Source: Pseudomonadota bacterium
GTDB lineage: Bacteria > Pseudomonadota > Gammaproteobacteria > Burkholderiales > Gallionellaceae
Reading direction: 5' to 3'
Assembly (NCBI GenBank): GCA_021783855.1
Contig: JAJXTL010000076.1
Span: forward strand, 1-12,940
DNA: 12,940 bases
The notes under the pieces were generated by a model. The model searched no databases, had not been told where the DNA came from, and saw nothing but the letters and a program-made list of their open reading frames with translations. Both the position numbers and the translations under genes were made by a program. Positions 9,523 to 12,940 of this stretch are shown one piece after another. Position 1 is the first letter of the stretch, and each line of letters begins with the position of its first letter.

Positions 9523-10266
9523 ATGGCTGATTTGCGGCTCATTTACGGTTTTCATGCCGTGACCTCACGCATCCGGCAGAATCCGGACGGTGTGATGGAA
9601 ATCTATCTGCAATCTCAGCGACAGGATCAGCGCATGCGCGATTTGATTGCGCTGGCCGAAACCTGTGGCGTGCGGGTCATTCCGGTGGACAGTGCGCGTC
9701 TGGACGGTATGGCGGGAGGTGCCCGGCATCAGGGGGTGGCGGCACGCGTGGATGCAGCGCAGCGCGTGCAACATTTATCCGATGTGCTCGATACGCTCAC
9801 CGAGCCGCCGTTGTTGCTGGTGCTCGATGGCGTGCAGGATCCGCATAATCTGGGGGCCTGCCTGCGCAGTGCAGATGCGTTCGGCGTACATGCGGTAATT
9901 GCGCCGAAAGACCGTGCAGTGGGCATCACGGCGACGGTTGAAAAGGTCGCATGTGGTGCGGCGGAAACGGTGCCCTATATTACCGTCACCAATCTGGCCC
10001 GTACCTTGCGTGAATTAAAAGAGAGCGGCATCTGGGTGGTCGGCGCGGCAGGGGAGGCCAAACAGGACTTGCACAGCTTCAGGCATACCGGTGCGCTCGC
10101 ACTGGTGCTGGGCGCGGAAGGCGAGGGGCTGCGCCGTCTGACGATGGAGACCTGCGATGAACTGGTGCGCATTCCCATGCTGGGCAGCGTGGAAAGCCTG
10201 AATGTGTCGGTGAGTGCCGGTATCTGTCTGTTTGAGGCAAGGCGTCAGCGGATGGCGGGCAATTAG
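9523..10266 (+). CDS. rlmB: 23S rRNA (guanosine-2'-O-)-methyltransferase RlmB
   Basis: A 247-residue SpoU-class (SPOUT) methyltransferase that uses S-adenosylmethionine to methylate the 2'-O of G2251 in 23S rRNA (E. coli numbering). The N-terminal substrate-binding domain (about 5-75) begins [14 protein letters not shown]. The knotted catalytic domain shows motif 1 [20 protein letters not shown] (101-120) with Asn109 and Arg115, motif 2 [13 protein letters not shown] (194-206), and motif 3 [17 protein letters not shown] (217-233). The start at 9523 is chosen because the family begins here, with AAGGGG (9507-9512) as ribosome binding site. The open frame extends 46 residues into rnr without family similarity. 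The rnr-rlmB pairing is the same as in E. coli and suggests co-transcription. Confidence 0.97.
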   Translation: MADLRLIYGFHAVTSRIRQNPDGVMEIYLQSQRQDQRMRDLIALAETCGVRVIPVDSARLDGMAGGARHQGVAARVDAAQRVQHLSDVLDTLTEPPLLLVLDGVQDPHNLGACLRSADAFGVHAVIAPKDRAVGITATVEKVACGAAETVPYITVTNLARTLRELKESGIWVVGAAGEAKQDLHSFRHTGALALVLGAEGEGLRRLTMETCDELVRIPMLGSVESLNVSVSAGICLFEARRQRMAGN

Positions 10267-10315
10267 TCCGCTGTTGTTTTCGGTTCTGCAGAGCTACTGA
10301 TGATGGGAGGCAGCA

Positions 10316-11350
10316 ATGAAAATGACTACCTTTGCGTTGATAGCCGCCCTGTCAGGCATGAGTGCAGCGCATGCGAGCGAATTTGACGGCGCATGGCTGG
10401 GTGCCAAGTTGGGATACAACCAGTCTGATCAGAGCGGGCTGAATAAGGTAAGTGCGACAGCCTTCGGTCTGGAAGGTGGCTATAACTGGGATGTCGATGC
10501 TTTTTTGCTGGGCGTGGATGGTTTCGCTGACTTGAATGGCAGTGCTGTGCATAATCCGGGTCTGGTGAGTTATGGCAGTCGTGCCTATGGCCTTGAGGGC
10601 AAGTTTGGTCGACCCATGGGTGACTGGTTGCCATACGCCAAGTTGGGTTTTGCGCGCACCATAGGCAATGGTGATGCCAGTCAGCTATCCGGAAGCGGTG
10701 CGCACCTTGGCTTGGGGGTGGAATACAAGTTCAATCCCGGTTTAAGCGTGACGGGTGAATACAGTAATGCGGGTATCAACTCCGGGGCTGTCAGACTCAA
10801 CAACGATAATTTCATGCTCGGTCTGAATTACTACTTCGACAGAAGCGTTCCCGTGCTGTCGACAGCCGTCGCCCGCCGCGAGATGCTCAAAGTTGCAGTC
10901 CCGGTCGAGGAGACGAAGCATGTCGTAGCGCCTGTTGATACGGAACGAAAAGAAGTTTTCAAGACGCTGCTGGAAGACCGGCCGGTCACTTTTACGGGCG
11001 TCAATTTTGATACTGACTCGGTCAGACTGTCTGGCGATGCAAAGATCAGACTGGACGAAGTGGCTGAATTTGCCAGACTGTATCCGGACGCACAATTGAG
11101 TGTATCCGGATATACCGATTATCGGGCAGGCAAGTCCAAAAAGGCTTATAACCGGAAATTATCAGAACGTCGAGCCGCAGCATTCAAGGCGGCGCTGGTC
11201 GAACGGGGAGTTGCGGCTGAGCGCATCCGTACCGAGGGATTCGGATTTGCTCAGCCTGTTGCAGACAATAAAACAGAGGCCGGCCGTGCGCTGAACCGCC
11301 GGGTGGAAATTCGCTCGGTGATCAAGGAAGAAAAGCGAGTACAGGAATAA
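10316..11350 (+). CDS. OmpA-family outer membrane protein, first copy
   Basis: A 344-residue protein with a Sec signal peptide (about 1-20, cleavage likely AHA|SEF). An N-terminal small beta-barrel (about 21-175) alternates aromatic and Gly residues and ends NYYFDR. A linker of about 45 residues leads to a C-terminal OmpA/Pal peptidoglycan-binding domain (about 224-335). Conserved elements are FDTDS (231-235), SGYTD (264-268), LSERRA (282-287) and the terminal NRRVEI (327-332). Asp268 and the Arg of the SERR motif match the residues that bind diaminopimelate in E. coli OmpA. The loop after TD is three residues longer than in the second copy, and the disulfide loop cysteines are absent. GGGAGG (10305-10310) is a strong ribosome binding site 5 nt before ATG. 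It lies 49 nt after rlmB and may be partly co-transcribed. Confidence 0.93.
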   Translation: MKMTTFALIAALSGMSAAHASEFDGAWLGAKLGYNQSDQSGLNKVSATAFGLEGGYNWDVDAFLLGVDGFADLNGSAVHNPGLVSYGSRAYGLEGKFGRPMGDWLPYAKLGFARTIGNGDASQLSGSGAHLGLGVEYKFNPGLSVTGEYSNAGINSGAVRLNNDNFMLGLNYYFDRSVPVLSTAVARREMLKVAVPVEETKHVVAPVDTERKEVFKTLLEDRPVTFTGVNFDTDSVRLSGDAKIRLDEVAEFARLYPDAQLSVSGYTDYRAGKSKKAYNRKLSERRAAAFKAALVERGVAAERIRTEGFGFAQPVADNKTEAGRALNRRVEIRSVIKEEKRVQE

Positions 11351-11371
11351 TTGGTTTTAAAACGGGGAATC

Positions 11372-11460
11372 TTGCACATGTTGTATTTTTGCAACAACGG
11401 TTGTGCATGTGAGGGATTGGGATAAGATGCTCATGAAATATCGCATCGGGTCGATTTTTT
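11372..11460 (+). promoter_or_regulatory. Structured leader / possible promoter of second OmpA gene
   Basis: The gap between the two OmpA genes (11351-11488) contains CACATG (11375-11380) paired with CATGTG (11406-11411). Within it, TTG/CAA and CAAC/GTTG elements allow alternative inner stems. A weak sigma-70-like pair follows: TTGTGC (11401-11406) and TAAGAT (11423-11428), 16 nt apart. GATGC (11426-11430) can pair with GCATC (11443-11447), and six T end the stretch at 11455-11460. It could be a terminator for the first gene, a promoter with a structured 5' leader for the second, or both. None of these is certain. Confidence 0.3.
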
Positions 11461-11491
11461 AAGAACTTTAATAAATAAAAAGGATGGCATG

Positions 11492-12565
11492 ATGAAAAAA
11501 AGCACAATGACAATCGCGCTGGCAGCCGCGCTGCTGAGCATTTCCGTTGCACAAGCCAGTGAATTTTCCGGCGGACTGGTCGGCGCCAAGGCAGGCTCAA
11601 ACACTTCCGATATTGGCGGAGCGGGTACGGCTACAAGTCCAGCGGCCAATTCAAAGAGCCCGAGTACCTACGGTTTTGAGGCTGGCTACAACTGGGATAT
11701 GAGCACTAATTTCCTGTTGGGTGTGGATGGTTTCGCAGATTTTAACCAGACTAAAACACACAATACTGTTCCTTTTGGTAACTTGGATTACCGCAGCGAT
11801 GTATACGGCCTGGATTTTAAGCTGGGCGTGCCATCAGGTGACTGGCTGCCCTATGCAAAACTGGGTTATGGTTCGGCTAGTCTGCGAGGTGGTCAGGCGA
11901 TGGGTACCGGTTCAGGTGCCCATCTGGGCCTGGGCGTCGAATACAAGTTTGCACCTCAATGGAGCGTGGCAGGTGAATACACGACTATTTCCGACAAGTT
12001 TAATAACAATACGCAGAAGTTAAATAACAAGAACTTCACTATCGGTGTGAATTATTACTTCGAAAAACCTTATGTTGCGCCTGTAGTCGCTGTTGTTGCA
12101 GCACCGGTCGTGGTGAAGGAAGAGGCCAAGCCGGCTCCGGTTGTTGCGCCGACGCCAGTTTCCAGGAAGACGGTTTTCGCTGCTGATTCCTCTGCGGATT
12201 CCCTGTTCGATTTCGGCAAGGCGGACGTGAAGCCTTCTGGTAAAGCGGCGATTGACAAGTTTACTGCCGGCCTTAAGGGGGCCGACTATGAGTCCATCAA
12301 GGTGACGGGACACACTGACCGGATTGGCTCGCATGCCTACAACGTGAAGCTGTCCCAGCGCCGCGCCGAAGCGGTCAAGGCCTATATGGTTGAATCTGCA
12401 GGAATTCCGGCAGATAAAATTGAGGCTACGGGCGTAGACGGATCGGATCCCGTGACGAAACCCGGTGAATGTAAAGGCAACAAAAAAACCAAGAAACTTA
12501 TCGCCTGCCTGGCACCTGACCGCCGCGTAGAAGTCGAAGTTGCCGCGACGCGAACATCAAAATAG
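11492..12565 (+). CDS. OmpA-family outer membrane protein, second copy
   Basis: A 357-residue protein with signal peptide MKKSTMTIALAAALLSISVA (cleavage likely AQA|SEF). The beta-barrel closely parallels the first copy: both contain GDWLPYAKLG, SGAHLGLGVEYKF, FLLGVDGFAD and NYYF. A Pro/Ala/Val-rich linker (YVAPVVAVVAAPVVVKEEAK and onward) connects to a canonical OmpA peptidoglycan-binding domain. That domain has FDFGKADVKPSGK, GHTDRIGSHAYN, LSQRRAEAV and CLAPDRRVEVEV, plus two Cys (GECKG and IACLA) placed like the disulfide of E. coli OmpA. AAGGA (11480-11484) favours ATG 11492 (7 nt) over the adjacent ATG 11489 (4 nt). A strong terminator follows. It likely tethers the outer membrane to the cell wall. 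Confidence 0.95.
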   Translation: MKKSTMTIALAAALLSISVAQASEFSGGLVGAKAGSNTSDIGGAGTATSPAANSKSPSTYGFEAGYNWDMSTNFLLGVDGFADFNQTKTHNTVPFGNLDYRSDVYGLDFKLGVPSGDWLPYAKLGYGSASLRGGQAMGTGSGAHLGLGVEYKFAPQWSVAGEYTTISDKFNNNTQKLNNKNFTIGVNYYFEKPYVAPVVAVVAAPVVVKEEAKPAPVVAPTPVSRKTVFAADSSADSLFDFGKADVKPSGKAAIDKFTAGLKGADYESIKVTGHTDRIGSHAYNVKLSQRRAEAVKAYMVESAGIPADKIEATGVDGSDPVTKPGECKGNKKTKKLIACLAPDRRVEVEVAATRTSK

Positions 12566-12589
12566 TTTAAGTAAGTCTTGCATGTTCTG

Positions 12590-12620
12590 AAAAAGCGGGC
12601 TGGCAACAGCCCGCTTTTTT
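12590..12620 (+). terminator. Intrinsic terminator after second OmpA gene
   Basis: AGCGGGCT (12594-12601) and AGCCCGCT (12608-12615) form a perfect 8-bp GC-rich stem with a GGCAAC loop. Flanking A and T runs extend it and provide the U tract (12615-12620). It closes the OmpA unit and separates it from nadE. Confidence 0.95.
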
Positions 12621-12688
12621 ATGTAACGGCACGCGGCATCTTTCTACTGTCATATATGATATGCGTCTATAACTTTATATAAGCTGCT

Positions 12689-12940
12689 ATGAAACTGGCA
12701 ATTGCACAAATCAACTGTGAATTGGGTGACCTGACAGCGAATGCTGCCAAAATTCTGCGCTATGCTGAGGAGGCCAGGCTTGCCGGCGCGGAACTGTTGT
12801 TGACGCCCGAACTTAGTCTGTGCGGCTACCCGCCGGAAGATTTATTGCTGCGCGACGGATTTTTAGCGGCTTGTCAGACGGCTTTGAGCGAGCTGGCCAG
12901 TCAAATCCACGGTGTCACTGTGATCGTGGGGCATCCCCAT
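12689..12940 (+). CDS. nadE: Glutamine-dependent NAD+ synthetase, 5' part only
   Basis: The window ends after 84 codons with the frame still open. The visible part is the start of the N-terminal glutaminase (nitrilase-fold) domain, which supplies ammonia from glutamine for conversion of deamido-NAD+ to NAD+. MKLAIAQINCELGDLTANAA is the typical opening. TPELSLCGYPPEDLLLRDGF (39-58) is the family signature and contains Glu41, the first residue of the Glu-Lys-Cys catalytic triad. The Lys, the Cys and the C-terminal synthetase domain lie beyond the window. The upstream 68 nt after the terminator are AT-rich with TATAAC (12668-12673), a possible -10 box, but no good -35 partner was found. The ribosome binding site is weak. 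Confidence 0.95.
   Translation, partial: MKLAIAQINCELGDLTANAAKILRYAEEARLAGAELLLTPELSLCGYPPEDLLLRDGFLAACQTALSELASQIHGVTVIVGHPH

Overview
The window reads as a chromosomal housekeeping region of a betaproteobacterium. The protein wording and the presence of hisZ fit the Nitrosomonadales or Gallionellaceae best, but that finer placement is inference. Nearly all genes are on the + strand. The gene order hfq-hflX-hflK-hflC-yjeT-(hisZ)-purA-...-rnr-rlmB is the E. coli order with two changes: hisZ sits before purA, and the E. coli nsrR position holds a tRNA gene and a repeat array.

Layout: 1-487 is an AT-rich non-coding stretch with two inverted copies of a short dispersed repeat. 488-6636 is a tightly packed cluster in which hfq, hflX, hflK, hflC, a DUF2065 gene and hisZ all overlap their neighbours by 1-10 nt, followed 34 nt later by purA. 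It links RNA chaperoning (Hfq), a ribosome-associated GTPase (HflX), the FtsH-modulating membrane pair HflKC, histidine biosynthesis control (HisZ) and AMP synthesis (PurA). 6637-7102 has no credible gene. It holds a candidate purA terminator and a roughly 145-bp tandem repeat made of a terminator hairpin plus a copy of the last 16 nt of tRNA-Leu. The intact tRNA-Leu(CAG) is at 7103-7187 on the - strand, with a good promoter that overlaps the rnr ribosome binding site and start.

7239-10266 is the rnr-rlmB pair (RNase R and the 23S rRNA Gm2251 methyltransferase). 10316-12565 holds two tandem paralogous OmpA-type outer-membrane proteins, closed by a strong terminator. The window ends inside nadE, the glutamine-dependent NAD+ synthetase.

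The most unusual feature is the tRNA-Leu tail array, which resembles the repeats downstream of E. coli tyrT. The rest is ordinary core genome. No mobile element, CRISPR array or defence system was seen.
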